The notes under the pieces are model-generated. The model did not search any database. It was not told where the DNA came from and was given only the letters and a program-made list of their open reading frames with translations. From contig CAJJDN010000148.1 in assembly GCA_905182985.1 (NCBI GenBank), forward strand, positions 142,291-206,290: a DNA stretch of 64,000 nt. Reading direction: 5' to 3'. Shown one piece after another: positions 24,612-38,088 of this stretch. Made by a program: the position numbers and the translations under genes. The stretch comes from Paramecium sonneborni. Taxonomy: Eukaryota > Ciliophora > Oligohymenophorea > Peniculida > Parameciidae. Position 1 is the first letter of the stretch. Each line of letters begins with the position of its first letter.

Positions 24612-27600
24612 ATGAGAAACAAAGTTGCTGTCTTGCTGGTGCTTGTAGGGCTTATGAGCTGTAATAATTGATTGTTATATATAGTTGCAAGTGCCTCTTT
24701 GATTAATGTGCAATCATTAGCTTAGATTGACGTAGAATCATACGGTTGTGATAAATCGAGACTGTATGATGCAGAAGAAGGCCTCAAAAAACTTGGTGAG
24801 GCTCTTACTTTTGCTTAGACAGGAAGATTGGATTAAGATATCAAGGAATTGAGGGAATTACAAATGTTGGCAAAGAAAGGAATGGAAGAACAAGTGCAGG
24901 TTTCATTTGTTTAAGTTCATAACTTACAATACCTTTATATGTTAAAACATAAGTTCGATTCCTTGGCACTTATAGAAATGCCAAACACATTCGCTCGCCC
25001 TCACATAGATGGAATGAAATCATAAATTAATTTAGTATTGGCAGCTACCGATACTTAAACTAGAAAAGCTTGTTGCGAGATGTTGTTTAAAATGATAGAA
25101 GTTTTACTTTTAGATTTACTTGAATTGGAAGAAGAATGCTAGAAACCAATAACTATCAATATTGAGGGAGAGATCAGAAAGATTTAAATTATTAGAGGAC
25201 AATGTGACAATACTCCAACACCACCAGTAATCCCTGTTGATCCTAAACCTATCATACCTGAACCTGAAGAACCCATTAAACCTATTATCATCCCTCCTAA
25301 GCCAAAAGAACCAACACCCAAACCACCTAAGGAACCCTCACCTGAGCCACCAAAAGAGCCATCCCCTAAACCACCTAAGGAACCATCACCTAAACCACCA
25401 AAGGAGCCATCACCTAAACCAAAAGAACCAACTCCTAAACCAAAAGAGCCAACTCCTAAACCAAAAGAACCAACTCCTTAACCACCTCCTAAACCAAAAT
25501 CTCCAAGTCCAACACCTTAAGTTGTTATTGATTGTGTCAAAGGTGCTAATGTTGTTGGTGATATGAGTGCTAGTTCAGATTAAGCTGTTGCTGATTCAGT
25601 CATTGAAGGTAAAGATCTTGCTGGAGCTACCGATTATGGTTATGGTTTCTGGTTAAGATGGTTAAGTAGATATCCTGATGAATTAATCTCAGGAAGAACC
25701 AAAAATACTTATTACTTTGTCTCAAGATTAACTACCAATCAAAAATTCAATGATGCTGAAATGGGAGATAGAGTATTAGCTATTTGGCATTATGATACTG
25801 GTTATCATTTCACTTCATTAGATAAAGCTTCTCGTAATCCTAATGTTAATTAAAACATACCTACTGGAGATATTGAAGGTTTATGGAGTTATGTTTACTT
25901 CTCATATAGTGGAAGATTAAAGAAATCCGTTGCTTTATTGAAGTTTGGTGCAAGTGGAAAAGTATAATAAATCACTCTTGATGTTACACATGATATTCCT
26001 ACCTATTTAAGATTAGTAGTCGGAGGTAAATAATTTAGTTATCCTGGATTTAATGGATAATTTACTAATCCAGTCTTTAAGATCGGTGAAGGAGCTTATG
26101 TAAATTCAGAATTAGAATTATTCGATTACAGTCTTAAATGTAATCCATATCCTAAATTGGACTGTACTGACAGAGCTAAATAAACACTCATTCATAAAGC
26201 TGTTAGGTACAATGTTAACACTGCTAAAGTACAAACAGTCAAAACTACCCTCGAATCTCCATTCCCTGAAGAATATTCAGTTAGTGGTTGGTTCAAATGG
26301 AAGTAATTAGAGAAATAAGAACCATGGCATTTAATGTTCAGAGTATTTGCCACAAAAGAAAATAATAATGCTAAGAATCTAGGAGATAGAGATTTAGCAG
26401 CTTGGATTGGTACTGCAAATGATGGAATTGTTTTGTTGGCTACTTATTCATATAATAACTTATTTGGAGAAGGAAATCCAAATGTTATGAATTAAATTTA
26501 ACATAAGAATAGAATATAAGAATGGACATTTGTATATTTCGGATATTCATTCAAATAAAAGACTGCTCATTCAATAGTTCACTTTAAGGAGGCTAGAGAG
26601 GAGAGAACATTTGAGAATGTTAACCATTTCTTAGTGTAAAGATTTTCAATAAATTTGGCAAAAGATGATCATTATCCTTCTTGGAATGGTATAATAGGAA
26701 AATTCCGAATTGATTTATGTAATGGTGCTTATGATCCAAAATTCCCAAGAACTGCAACTCCAGTTCCAAGTCCATCACCATTAGGTCCAACCCCACCTCC
26801 TTCAAAGAGTGTTGAACCACCCCCTAAGACTCCAACAATAAAACCACCTCCAAAACCACCTGTTAAGCCTCCTTCACCAGAAGTTGTAGTATCACCACCT
26901 CCTCCAATTATAAAGACACCAGAGGTTATGCAGAAATGTATTGAAGGTCAAAAAGCTATAGGAGATTCATCATCTGCAGTAGATGCAAAACCAGTAGCAG
27001 ATATATAAGTTCCAGATGAAGCATTGAAAGATGTTATAGAATATGGTTATGGATTTTGGAGTAGATGGTTGACTAGACATCCATAATAATTATTTGAGGG
27101 TATGAGTGAACCATGGTACTTTGTTTCAAGATTGACATCAAATGATCCATATGACAATATAAAGATGGGAGATAGATTATTAGCAGTATTTTTGAGTAAA
27201 GATGGATATACATTCATAACAAATGATAAAGGAACATCTAATCCAAATTTGTATAAGCAATAACCATACAAAGATATAGAAGGTGTTTGGACATACATTC
27301 ATTTCAGTTTTAGTCCATTGAAAAAGAAGGCAGTGGCATTTGTCCATGCTAATAAGTAGACATAATAAATAGAATTCGGAGGAATAACTCATGAAGCTCC
27401 AAAGAAATTAAGATTCATTTTGGGAGGTAACGATCTAAAATTATATCCTGGATTTAATGGTTAATTCACCAGACCAGTATTGAAGATTGGTCCAGGTTCA
27501 TTCATAGGTTCACCAGAAGATGTTTAAAAGTATGCATTATCTTGCAACCCATTACCAGAACCTGATTGTAAGAAAGGAAGAGGAGTCAGCAATTTGATTG

Positions 27601-30600
27601 AATCGACAAAAGAATTTAATAAAGGAAGTGAAGTCACAATGTTTGTAGCTGATAATGAAAATCAATTCCCAGATAATTATGCTATTGGAGGTTGGTTCTT
27701 GTGGACACCAACTTAATAAGAAGATTGGCATTTAGCTTTCAGAGTTACAATAAATGGATAAAAACATAATAAGAATGATTAATTATTAGGTGATAGAGAT
27801 CTTACAACCTTTTTGAGTAAAACAGGATCATATCATTTTGCTACATACACATATGATGATAATTTTGGAAAGGGTAATCCAAATAAGTACATTAATACCG
27901 AACATTAAAATAAACATACAGAATGGCATTATATTTACATGGCTTATTCAAGAGAGTAAAAGAAAGTATTGAGCATCTTATTCACAAAAGGAGACAGATA
28001 AGTTAAATATATTGATGAAGTTAATCATTATTTAGCTCCATTGTATAAGATTTTCTTAGGAAAGGATTAATTCTATCCAGCTTACAATGGTTACATAGCT
28101 AATGTTTAATTCTTTGCTTGTGAAAAAGCTTATGATCCAGAATATAAACCACCTGGTTAACCAGAAGTACCAAAATAACCAGAAGTACCAGTTAAACCAC
28201 CTGAGCCATAAAAAGAACCAATATGTTAGAAAGGTGATCCTGCTATTGCTGATAGTGCATTTGATTCATAAAAACCATTGATCAATTTAGTCTTAGATAA
28301 ACCAGAATAATTGTAAGATGTCAGAGAATATGGATATTAATTCTGGATGAGATTTATGACACGCCATCCTGTTCCTATGTATTAAGGTAAGAGAGCTCCA
28401 TGGTATTTTGTATCCAGATTGTCAAGTAATAAGGATTTCGATGATGTTAAAAAAGGTGATAGATTATTAGCTATCTATTAAGCATAAGGAGATTATGCAT
28501 TTATTACTAATGATCATAAGGCTAATAATTTCAATACTGTTGTTGGTCGTCCAGCATTTGTTGGTGATATTGAAGCTACTTGGACTTTCGTTCATTTTTC
28601 ATATACTTCTGCTGGTAAAGTAGTTGCATGGATTTAATATGAAAATAAAGAACCCTAAACAGTTTCTGTTGCTGCTACACATGATAAACCTGATTATTTG
28701 TAATTTGTTCTTGGTGGCACTTAAGGATCTCTCTATCCAGGCTTCAATGGCCAATTCACTTCTGCTGTTATTAAAGTAGGATCAGGTTCTTTTGTTGAAA
28801 CTGTTGAATAATTCCGTAAATTTGCACTTACTTGTAATCCATAACCATTACCTGTTTGTAATAAAGCTAAAGAAATCTTATTGATTGAAAAATCTAAGAG
28901 ATTTGAAGCTTAAACTAGCGAAGTTAATGAAATAGTATCACCAGATGAATAAGCATTCCCAGATGAATATTCAATTAGTGGTTGGTTCAAATGGAGATCT
29001 ACTGTTATGGAACCATGGCATTTAGCTATTCGTTTACATTAAAATAAAGGTATGGAAAATGCCAATGCTGCAAAGTTGGGAGATAGAACACTCGGTGCCT
29101 TTGTAGGAAATAATGGAAACTATGCTATTACTACATATACCTATACTAATTTGAATGGAGAAGGGGATCCAAATAAATATGTGTAAGTTCCATACAAAGA
29201 TCAATTAGCTTAATGGCATTTTGTATTCCTTGGATATAGCAGAGCCAAGAGACAAGTAGTTGGTTTCTTATAATGGAAAGAGAGAAAAGAAAATGTCAAC
29301 ATGGATAACATCAATCATTATCTCACCAATTCTGTATTTGTTAACATAGGTAAAGACAGATTCTATCCTGCATTCAATGGTCATATTGGAGGATTAAGAT
29401 TATAATTATGTGGTGGAGCATTTACTCCAGTCTTCCCAGAAGATCCTAAACCACCTTAAGTACCATCTACACCACCACCTACTAAACCAGAAGAACCTGT
29501 TTAACCACCTAAACCATAAGAACCTGAAGTTGTTAGAAAATGTGTTAGTGGATAAGTTCAAATTGGAGACATGCCCTCTAGTGGAGATAAAGTTGTTGAT
29601 CTTAAAGTTACTGAAGATAAATTAGGAAGTGCTATTGAATATGGTTATGGTTTCTGGACTAGATGGCTTACCAGATGGCCAGATAGCCTTCTTAAAGGTG
29701 CCAGTGAACCATGGTATTTCATCTCAAGATTAACTAATAATGATCCATATGATAATATTAGAATGGGAGATAGATTATTAGCTATTTGGTTAGGTTAAGC
29801 TGGATATACATTCATTACTAATGATGTTGCATCAGGTAATCCAAATATTAATAAATAAATTCCTTATGGAGATATTGAAGGTGTCTGGACATATATTCAT
29901 TTCAGTTATAAATAAGGATAAGCTGTTGGTATTGTTAGAGTAGCAGATAAGACCTCATTCACTGTTATTGATGCTAAACATGACTAACCTAAATTCCTCA
30001 GATTGATTGTTGGTGGTTCTGATCTCAAATAATATCCAGGATTCAATGGTCAAATCTCATCACCTATTCTTAAATTAGGTGCAGGTTCATTTGTTAATAC
30101 TGAAGATGATTTCAATAAATTTGTCTTAGCATGTAATCCAAGACCAGAACCAGATTGTAAGGGCAAGAGTGAAAGCAAATTGATTGAAGGAATAAAGAAA
30201 TATGAATCAACTCAACCAGAATTCTATGAACATGTTAGAGATGAGAAATAACCTTTCCCAACTATGTATGGCATAGGTGGTTGGTATAAATGGGAACCAA
30301 CAAAATAAGAACCATGGCATTTGGCATTTAGAATTACCATCAATGATTAAAAGAGCAATAAGAATGCAGATTTATTGGGAGATAGAACATTAGCAGTATG
30401 GTTAAGTGATTAGTAATTATATGCATTTGCTACTTATACTTATACAAATATGTTTGGAGCAGGTTAACCAAATTCAGCTTAGGTTATAAAGCATTAAAAT
30501 AAGCATACAGAATGGCATTACATAACATTTTAATATAACAGAGAGACAAGAGAAGCATATGGATCAACAATATTCAAGGATGGTAAGTTAGATGTTAAAT

Positions 30601-32379
30601 TCCCAAATGTAAATCATTACTTGGTTCCAATATTGAGAATATTGATAGGAAAGGATTAATTCTACCCAGCTTTCAATGGATATATAGCAGATGTGACATT
30701 TGTTAATTGTTAAGATCCATATAATCCTTAATTTACTCCAGGAAATCCACCTGAATTACCAAAACCTCCAGTTATTCCAGTAGAACCACCTTAACCATTA
30801 CCAGAACCAAAGTGTTAGATGGGAGATGAAACAATAGTTGATTCAGCATATGATGATGTGAAACCTTTGGCTGATATTGAAGCTACTCCAGAGAATTTGA
30901 AAGATATTAGAGAATATGGCTATTCATATTGGGTTAGATATTTGAGTAGACATCCTAAACCAATGTATTAGGGTAAGAGTGAACCATGGTATTTCATGAG
31001 TAGATTGACAGTTAATAAGCAGTATTAGAATGTTGAAAAGGGAGATAGATTATTAGCAATATGGTAAGGATAAGGAGCATATACTTTTATTACAAATGAT
31101 TATAAGAGTAATAATTGGAATTTGAATAAGAATATAGAATATGGAGATATTGAAGGTGTTTGGACATATATTTATTTCAGTTATAGCAGTATTACCAGTT
31201 AAGCAGTAGGTTTTGTTAAATATACAGGAAAAGAACCATAATCAGTAACATTTGATGTAACTCATGATAAACCAACATATTTAAGACTTATTATTGGAGG
31301 ATCAGATTTGAAATTATATCCAACTATTAATGGTTAATTAACAAGAGCTGTATTTAAGATTGGTGCTGGTGCTCATCTTGATACTGTTGATGAATTGAAT
31401 AAGTTTGCTTTAGCTTGCAATCCTCAACCAAAAGAAGTATGTTCTAAAGCTGTTGAATAAGTTCTTATTCAAGAATCAAAGAAATTTGAAGTAGCCAAAG
31501 CTACAGTATTAGAAATTCCATCAGATCCAGCTGCTGCTTTCCCATCTGAATACAGTTTATCTGGTTGGTTCAAATGGAAATAGACAACCATGGAATAATG
31601 GCATTTAGCTTTCCGTCTCCACATTAATAAAGAAGAGACCAATAAAAATGCTGAAAGATTGGGAGATAGAACTTTAGCTGCTTGGGTCTCACCAGCATAA
31701 GATGGCATCTATGCATTTGCTACGTATTCTTATAAGAATCTTAATGGAGCTGGAGATCCTAATCTTGCTAAAATTGTTCCATAGAAACAACAATAAACCA
31801 ATTGGCATTTCATATTCTATTCATACAACAGAGATACCAGAAAGGCAGAAGGATATGTTCAATTTAAGGATAGAAAAGAAACTATACTCTTTGAAAATGT
31901 TAACCATTATTTAGTACCATAAGTCTACTTAAATATTGGTAAAGATCGTTTCTATCCTTCATGGAATGGCCACATTGGTAAATTCAGAATGAATCTATGT
32001 GGTGGAGCCTCTAGACCTGTCTTCCCTGAAGGTATTATATTATTTATATCTTTCTCTTAGATATCAATGTTCCTCCTCCTGTGACACCCACTCCTAAACC
32101 CCCTGTCTCTGAAACTAAAGAGTAATTTATTTAATTTATCCTAGAATCTGTCTTATCAATACTAAACTTGTTGAAGTTACCAAGAATAATGTTAAAGATG
32201 TTATCAAAGAACTTGAAGCTCTAGAGAATTCAGAACCTACTGAAAAGACATGCTATTGTACTCTACCCAAGAAAGCCTCAATGTTCATTGAATTATATGG
32301 GGAAGAATTATCCAATCATGTCGATAACCCTGTCATCTAAAGATTGATAGCTCAAAATCAGGTGCGTTTGAGGATATGA
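24612..32379 (+). CDS. giant secreted protein (2,563 aa) with five pairs of LamG/ConA-like modules
   Basis: It starts with a signal peptide (MRNKVAVLLVLVGLMS... SASL) interrupted by a 24-nt intron. Next is a ~180-aa helical N-terminal domain with Cys residues, then a Pro-rich linker of KEP(S/T)PKP repeats (25230-25520). Five A-B pairs follow. A modules carry YGYGFWxRWLxRxP (at 25635, 27042, 28325, 29637, 30913). B modules carry YSxSGWFKWK and EPWHLxFR (at about 26277, 27670, 28970, 30265, 31550). Both share GDRxLAxW, GIEGxWTYxYFSY-like and YPGFNGQF/YPAFNGxI blocks expected of ConA-like beta-sandwiches. Short Pro-rich linkers separate pairs. Two more introns near 32032 (29 nt) and 32124 (23 nt) lead to a Cys-containing C-terminus. 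Removing all three leaves exactly 2,564 codons. A surface-coat, matrix or adhesion role is inferred. Confidence 0.85.
25580..32030 (+). repeat. five tandem ~1.3-kb protein-coding repeats
   Basis: Period is about 1,280-1,410 bp between successive A-module motifs. Units are diverged at DNA level but keep motif order (A module, B module, Pro-rich linker). Duplication is therefore older than that of the OTU array at 40.7 kb. Confidence 0.8.
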
Positions 32380-32395
32380 TTTATCAAATTATGTA

Positions 32396-33037
32396 TCATT
32401 CTGCAAAAGAACATGCCTTACTCTAGTACTTCAGTTATTGGTATGTCTGATATTTCCCACCTTCCTTCAAATCTGGAATAAAACTCTATAATTAAGGACT
32501 AGATTATTTCTTTGGGGCACTAATGTGTTTAGTAAATGCACTCTATCTCAATCTCATTGTTTCTGTCAATTATTATAATTTTGTATTATTTGACATCAAG
32601 TACTTAACACAGTCAGGTTGAGAGTATTCTCTTCCATATTTTCGTAATTAGGCTGGAAATGCCTCATCTGGATGATCTTTCCAACTTTTTAATTGCACTT
32701 ACCCACCATCATTAATCGTTACAAAAAAATCTCTCCCTTTTCCATCACCAAAATAATGCTGAATTCTTTAATGTTAAGGAGGAAGCAATCCTCTGCTTCT
32801 AGAACTACTAATTTACGATTTAATTTACTTTGTTGCAGTTTTAGGAAATATCATCTTAGTGTAATCAGCCTTTGGAGACAAATCAAGTGAATTTAGCATC
32901 TTTTAAGAGAATAAACCACCATTTACATGTTTTACATATTGATCCCTAAAAAATTTATATTAATTTAACCTTCCAGTGCCATCATTGTGATAATGAAAAT
33001 GCTTAGCATCAATCTTTGGATACTTATAATCGTGCAT
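32396..33037 (-). CDS. hypothetical protein, 213 aa, with DGKGRDFFVTINDGG motif
   Basis: A single 214-codon frame runs from ATG 33037 to TGA 32396. It has low-complexity basic stretches (KQIKSQISSSRSRG) and a striking motif HYFGDGKGRDFFVTINDGG near residue 100. This is followed by KSWKDHPDEAFPAQLRKYG and a C-terminal Gln/Tyr-rich part. The G-R-D-x-[FY]-[IV]-x-x-N-x-G-G pattern reminds me of small ciliary/axonemal proteins of protists, but I cannot name the family with certainty. It converges on the giant secreted gene; the two stops are only 17 bp apart. Confidence 0.65.
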
Positions 33038-34207
33038 AATTTTAATAATACTATGTATACGAATAATTATATAAATATATATAATCAATAACTTAATTTA
33101 CAAATAGTAATCCAAAAAATCAAATTCTAAATTCATCAAAATTTATTCTTAAAAAGTATAAGCTACTTAAGTTCTTATCGATTTTTAATGTATTAGATTT
33201 GTTGATCTTGTCTTGTTGTTAGGGGTTTCTATATTTTAACTCAAACAAAAAAAAATTTCTGATGTTGCAATTTAATCCATCTATTGCTTAAAAAATTTTA
33301 ATCTAAGTTGATACTTAGATTTAAATTCCAATTAGTTAAAATTGTTAATCGATAAATTAATGTTAATTTATAAAATAGAAAATAACTATTTTATATGTTT
33401 TAGATAATTCTACAATTGTGAAGAAACAACTTTTAAACAAGATCTTTTCTGAAATTAAAATTTATTCTTAAAATCTTATTCAGCAAAGCTAAATCCATTC
33501 TAACTGTTTTTATAATCTAAAGCAAATAACTAGCTAAAACAGATCTAGCTTTATACTACTCGCTTTATTAAATTTTGAAAGGCTTTTAATTTGAACACAT
33601 AACTTTCAACCCTAATTCTTGATTTGAATGAACAAAAAACTTATATGTTGAGAAAAGATTTATGAGAATCCAGAAATTGCTTGGCTTTTAGGGAAGACTA
33701 ATAAAGCTATGGATAATAGACCCACTCTAAATAAATTAACTTTTTAATATAAATTATAAATTTAATAACCCCCAGCCCCATAATATAAATTATATTATAG
33801 AAAAGCATTACCTGATGTATAAAAGTAAAAAAATATTATTTTAAAAAACTGAATTAATAGTAAACTAAAAAATTATAATTAAATTTAATCAAATCTGTAA
33901 TTTATAATAGAATTTTTAGTTTATAATCCAAACACAAAAATACTAAAGCTTTTTAATTTATCTATATTTTTCACTATCAAATTTCTCTAAAAATAACTGT
34001 AAACTTTTGAGATTCATAAATTTTTCATAAATCCTCTTACTTTGCCAGAAAGAATTCATAAATAAACAATTATAAAATTTCATCTAAGTTCAGAACATGA
34101 AGCAATCATTAAAATCTACAATCAACATTTATATCTAGAATATATTTGAATATTAGGAATTAAATTTTTAATATATATAATTATTTAATTTTTATAGAAT
34201 TAGATTA
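33038..34207. other. 1.17-kb intergenic region
   Basis: No gene seen. The last ~65 bp before 34208 are nearly identical to the reverse complement of the sequence upstream of the OTU array gene (45817-45890), so this part belongs to an inverted duplication. Confidence 0.5.
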
Positions 34208-34546
34208 ATGGAATTTTATTATTGGATTGTTATTATTGTTTGTGTATTTGGGGGGGTAGGTTTAGTTGTATATTTATGTTTACGTAATAGAAATTCACAA
34301 AATGATTCTCCACAGAAACTATTAAATTAAAATCTTTAATAGAGTAATAACAATAAATTAAAAGAATAAAAGCCAGATAATAATCGAAATATTTAAAATT
34401 GGAGAGATAATTCTCCATATTAATCAAATAAAGAGTTAGATCAAAAAATAATAAACAAACTCGGTAAGAATGTGGGTGTGCGTAATTATTCTAATAAAAG
34501 CTAAGATGAATAAAAATGTTAAAGTAACAAATATAAATCTGATTGA
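34208..34546 (+). CDS. truncated membrane-anchor paralogue of the OTU array gene, 112 aa
   Basis: The product MEFYYWIVIIVCVFGGVG... has one N-terminal TM helix (WIVIIVCVFGGVGLVVYLCL) then a Gln/Asn/Lys-rich disordered tail. It is nearly identical over its first ~75 residues to the N-terminus of the four-OTU gene at 40558-45816, but ends at a TGA after 112 residues with no OTU domain. The copy lies in opposite orientation, and the similarity includes the upstream ~65 bp. It may be a non-functional fragment, or a short membrane protein that could interact with the longer one. Confidence 0.7.
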
Positions 34547-34887
34547 TAATTATGAAATAAAATCAATAATATCTTACTAAAGCTTTTTATAAATTAATTC
34601 TAAAATATCTTTAATTAATTCTTCTCATTATATAAAACACGCAACTGTAGTGAAATTTTAACTTATAAAAATCTTTCATTATTACAGATAAATGGCATAA
34701 ATAATAAAATTCATTGCTTTAATGAATTGAGTCAAAAAAACTTACATATCATAAAAATTAGATTACAATATTAGATCAATATCAAAAAGAGCGTTCTTAT
34801 ATAGGAATAATACATATAATTTATAGGATGATTATTAACATTAATGAATAAGAATTTAATTTTTCATCTTATCATATTAAAGTAATT
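34547..34887. other. 340-bp intergenic region
   Basis: Nothing recognised. Confidence 0.4.
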
Positions 34888-35286
34888 ATGATTAATATTT
34901 TAAAGAAAATTTTTGATCGAAAAGTTTTTATTGGAATTAGTATTGGATTTATTATTGGATTTGGGATTCCTTTTTATCATATTAAGCATATTAAGAATCC
35001 CAAAATAAAAAAACTTTAGGATAATGTGTCATAACTACAATTGAGGAATAAGGATAATGAAGTATTAATAAAAGCTCAATAGAATAAAATACATGATTAT
35101 GAGCTAATAAAAAAGGATATGAGTGAGGTTAAAGAAGAATTAGAATAAAATTCTATAACTTAGACAAATATATTAGTTTAAAGTCTTAAAGATAATGTGA
35201 AAAATATGAAAGGTCATCTTAACCTTTTTAATAATGTAGTTATAGAATTAGAGAATCAAGTATAATAACTAGAAAACTAACTTTGA
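34888..35286 (+). CDS. small single-pass membrane protein with coiled coil, 132 aa
   Basis: An uninterrupted 133-codon frame. Residues 12-33 form a TM helix (KVFIGISIGFIIGFGIPFYH), followed by a ~90-residue Lys/Glu/Gln-rich coiled coil (KKLQDNVSQLQLRNKDN... VVIELENQVQQLENQL). It is likely anchored in an internal membrane with a cytosolic rod. It converges tail-to-tail with SRP72, whose stop lies 57 bp beyond. No family recognised. Confidence 0.6.
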
Positions 35287-35342
35287 TATTATAATCTAAT
35301 AAATCTAATATGGAATTTTAAAGATAATATACTATTAAATTA

Positions 35343-37053
35343 TCATTTTCTATATTTATTTGTTTTTCTCTAAGCAGCGCTAACTTATGCAGTAGAAGCT
35401 CCACTAGATTTAAAAGTGTTTACAGTTTCATTTCCTGCATTACCTCCTTGAGTTCTACTGTGAATTTATTTCTTTTTTTTCCATTCTTTTCTTTCATATT
35501 TAGGTAGCCATCTTTCTGGATTTGGTAATGGGCCAGGATTAGTTTTATCAAAATTTTTTGGGTATCTAATTCTCTTCTTCTTTTTCTTTTAAATTTTTTT
35601 AACTTAGACTTCAACTTTCTTTGATAAACCAATATTCTTTTCTAAGTTTTCAATCTCATTCATATCAGTTATGCCATCAAATTATAAAGAATCTACAAAT
35701 TTTGCTCCTTAGACAAATTATCCTTTTTCAATACATAATAAAGCAAGTTGACTTTTGATTTATTAATCATCTGTATAGTATTATAAAGCTTAATCAAGAT
35801 TTCCTCGTTTAATATAGTAATTGCATACTAAAGACTTGTGATATTAAGCAATTAATTAAATTTATTTTTAATATAGAGTATCATCAGGTAATTTTAGAAT
35901 ATGAGCCAAAATAAAAGTACTTAACACTTTATTCTGATTCCAATTTTTTACATCACATAATTCAATTACTTTATTTGTATTATCATTATTAGTAGCAAAT
36001 ATAAGATATTATTGTACATCCTCAATAGGTTATTCCCATTTTAATCTGTTGATAGCGATCTAAAGAGATAAAGGTAATCCTTATTCTTTAGTTGGTCTAT
36101 TCTTAATAATTTATAAAATTGATTTATTAATTTTTAAGATATGGAGTTATTGAGGTGTAAATTTATAATCTAATGATAATGCTTCTTCAACTCTTTTTAA
36201 TGAATCATGATGTGGATGAGTAAATTCTTAAAATACTGCCAAGTTATTTAATAGTACTGCTTACTCAGATGTCTTCTCTAAAAGTTCATATCTAGAAATT
36301 AACATATTAATATTACTGTTTAACTTTGTTTTTATAATCTCCGGGATTAATAACATCTAAAAGTAATTGAGCTAAAAATAAATCTTCATCTTATTCATTC
36401 TCTACTTTGACCATGTTTTCAAATCTGATTGTAAGTTCCTTAGCTGTTTTCAGACTATGTTTTATATTAAATATAAAATTTACTCATTCAATTAAAAATT
36501 AAGCAGTGCATGATTAAGTAACAACTCTCTAGCATATTAATTTTTATTCTTTCTTATGAATTCAAGAATCTACTAATTTACTTATTTCATTTGATTTTAA
36601 TCATTTTATTGAATTGCTGCATTCGCAATATTTGTTAAAATATCTTGTTAGTCATTTTGGAATTTATTCTTTAAAATAGATAATTTTTGATACCTCTTTA
36701 AGTAATTTTTAAAATACTTAAATAGCTTGTTCAAATTCTCCTAACTTCAAATAAGCTTATCCCATTAAAAGTTGATCTTCAGGTACATTTTTTCTACATT
36801 CTGATACAACCTGTTGATATTATCCTTCAGCATAGTAGAGGTACAATCTTGTAAAAGGATATTATTAATGATCTTTAAGTCCTTTTAAAAGTAATGATGC
36901 TTCTTAATAATTCTTATTATTTATTAACAAGATTGCTTTTGTCAATAAGATGTTTGGTGATTATTCACATTGATTTGCTACTTCTAACAATTAAGCAGGT
37001 GATCCTGTGTGTAATTCTTCGATTAACCTTTGTATTGGTGTTCTTTGGTCCAT
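35343..37053 (-). CDS. SRP72: signal recognition particle subunit SRP72
   Basis: SRP72 with SRP68 binds the S domain of SRP RNA and is needed for protein targeting to the ER. The protein starts MDQRTPIQRLIEELHTG and has TPR-like helical pairs (LLKGLKDHQQYPFTRLYLYYAEGQYQ; LLMGQAYLKLGEFEQAIQ). The C-terminus is diagnostic: a Lys-rich stretch, then PGPLPNPERWLPKYERKEW (SRP72: PDPERWLP-RER--Y), then KKQIHSRTQGGNA matching the KD-IGKGTQG block, and ends SAAQRKTNKYRK. Introns include 36669-36693 (25 nt, ending AAG), placed between KE and NKFQND, and a 29-nt intron downstream. About one further intron remains unplaced because the total is off by one frame. Confidence 0.85.
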
Positions 37054-37088
37054 AAACACGTGTTTACGAATATTAAATATTAAATTTT

Positions 37089-38034
37089 ATGGGAGAAGAA
37101 TTAATTTTGAAAATTGTAGATGTTAATCCATAAACTTCAATTAATGATATTGGTAATATCATCAAGGCAAGTGGAGAATGGTACACTAAAGATGCAGAAG
37201 CAAAAATCACTATAGATTTTGGGAATGCTGTGATTTCTCAAATATCTATATGTATTTCAATTTAATTAACATAGAGAATTTTAATGCAGATGAAGTTAGT
37301 ATACAATTAAAAGGAGATGACAATAATGAACTTTATTATGACAAAATAATTTGGAAAAAGGATATTCAATGGAATAAAACTTAAAATGTAGACATTAATG
37401 AAGTCTCCTAAGAAATATTCAATTAAATGATTATATAAGTCTTGAATTACACTTAAAAAGAATACAAGGGATTGAAAAGAATTAGGGTTTATGGAATTTA
37501 AGATGAATAACTTTATAATCAAAGGAAGAAAAATATTAAGTCTTTAAAAAAGTAATCTAAAGATAAACAGAAAAAATAGGAAATAGATACTTCAACAAAA
37601 AATAAAAGTGAACAAAAGGATACTAATATAAATCAAATTAAAGTAGATGGATCATCTAATAAAAAAAATAATAAATGGGAATTATACAATAAATCCAACA
37701 ATCAATCCAATAAAGAATAAGTCTTTAATGATCCAAGAGAAAAATTGAGAAATATTCATAAAAGTCCATCTCCGATTAGAGAAGAAATTCATTAATTTAA
37801 CTAAAATTCTGTTCAAAACTCTAAATCCTCTGATATATTTGAAAAACTTGGGTAAAACATTAATGAAATAAATATGATTAGATACAACTTTAATTAAATT
37901 GATAAACAATTTTTAGAACTACATTAACAATGTAATTCTTAAATTTTTTATTTTATTTAGTACAAAAGAGCTTAGGTATTGGAAAAGACAAGTTTCTAAA
38001 TTAAACTAATTTCGAAATCCATTGGCTCAAATGA
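37089..38034 (+). CDS. hypothetical protein, 297 aa, beta-rich N-terminus and Lys/Asn-rich tail
   Basis: It starts MGEELILKIVDVNPQTSIND and has a ~130-residue folded N-terminal part (GEWYTKDAEAKITIDFGNA; VSIQLKGDDNNELYYDKIIW; LKRIRVYGIQ). This recalls the galactose-binding-like fold of XRCC1 N-terminal-type domains, but similarity is weak. Then comes a disordered Lys/Ser/Asn-rich segment with KSPSPIREE and a C-terminal helix. Introns of 23 nt and 29 nt, both ending TAG, leave 298 codons. It is divergent from SRP72 with only 35 bp between start codons, implying a shared promoter region. Confidence 0.6.
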
Positions 38035-38088
38035 ACTGTAAAAATTAATTCTTATTTTATTATTTTAAGTAATTTATATTAGATTTTT

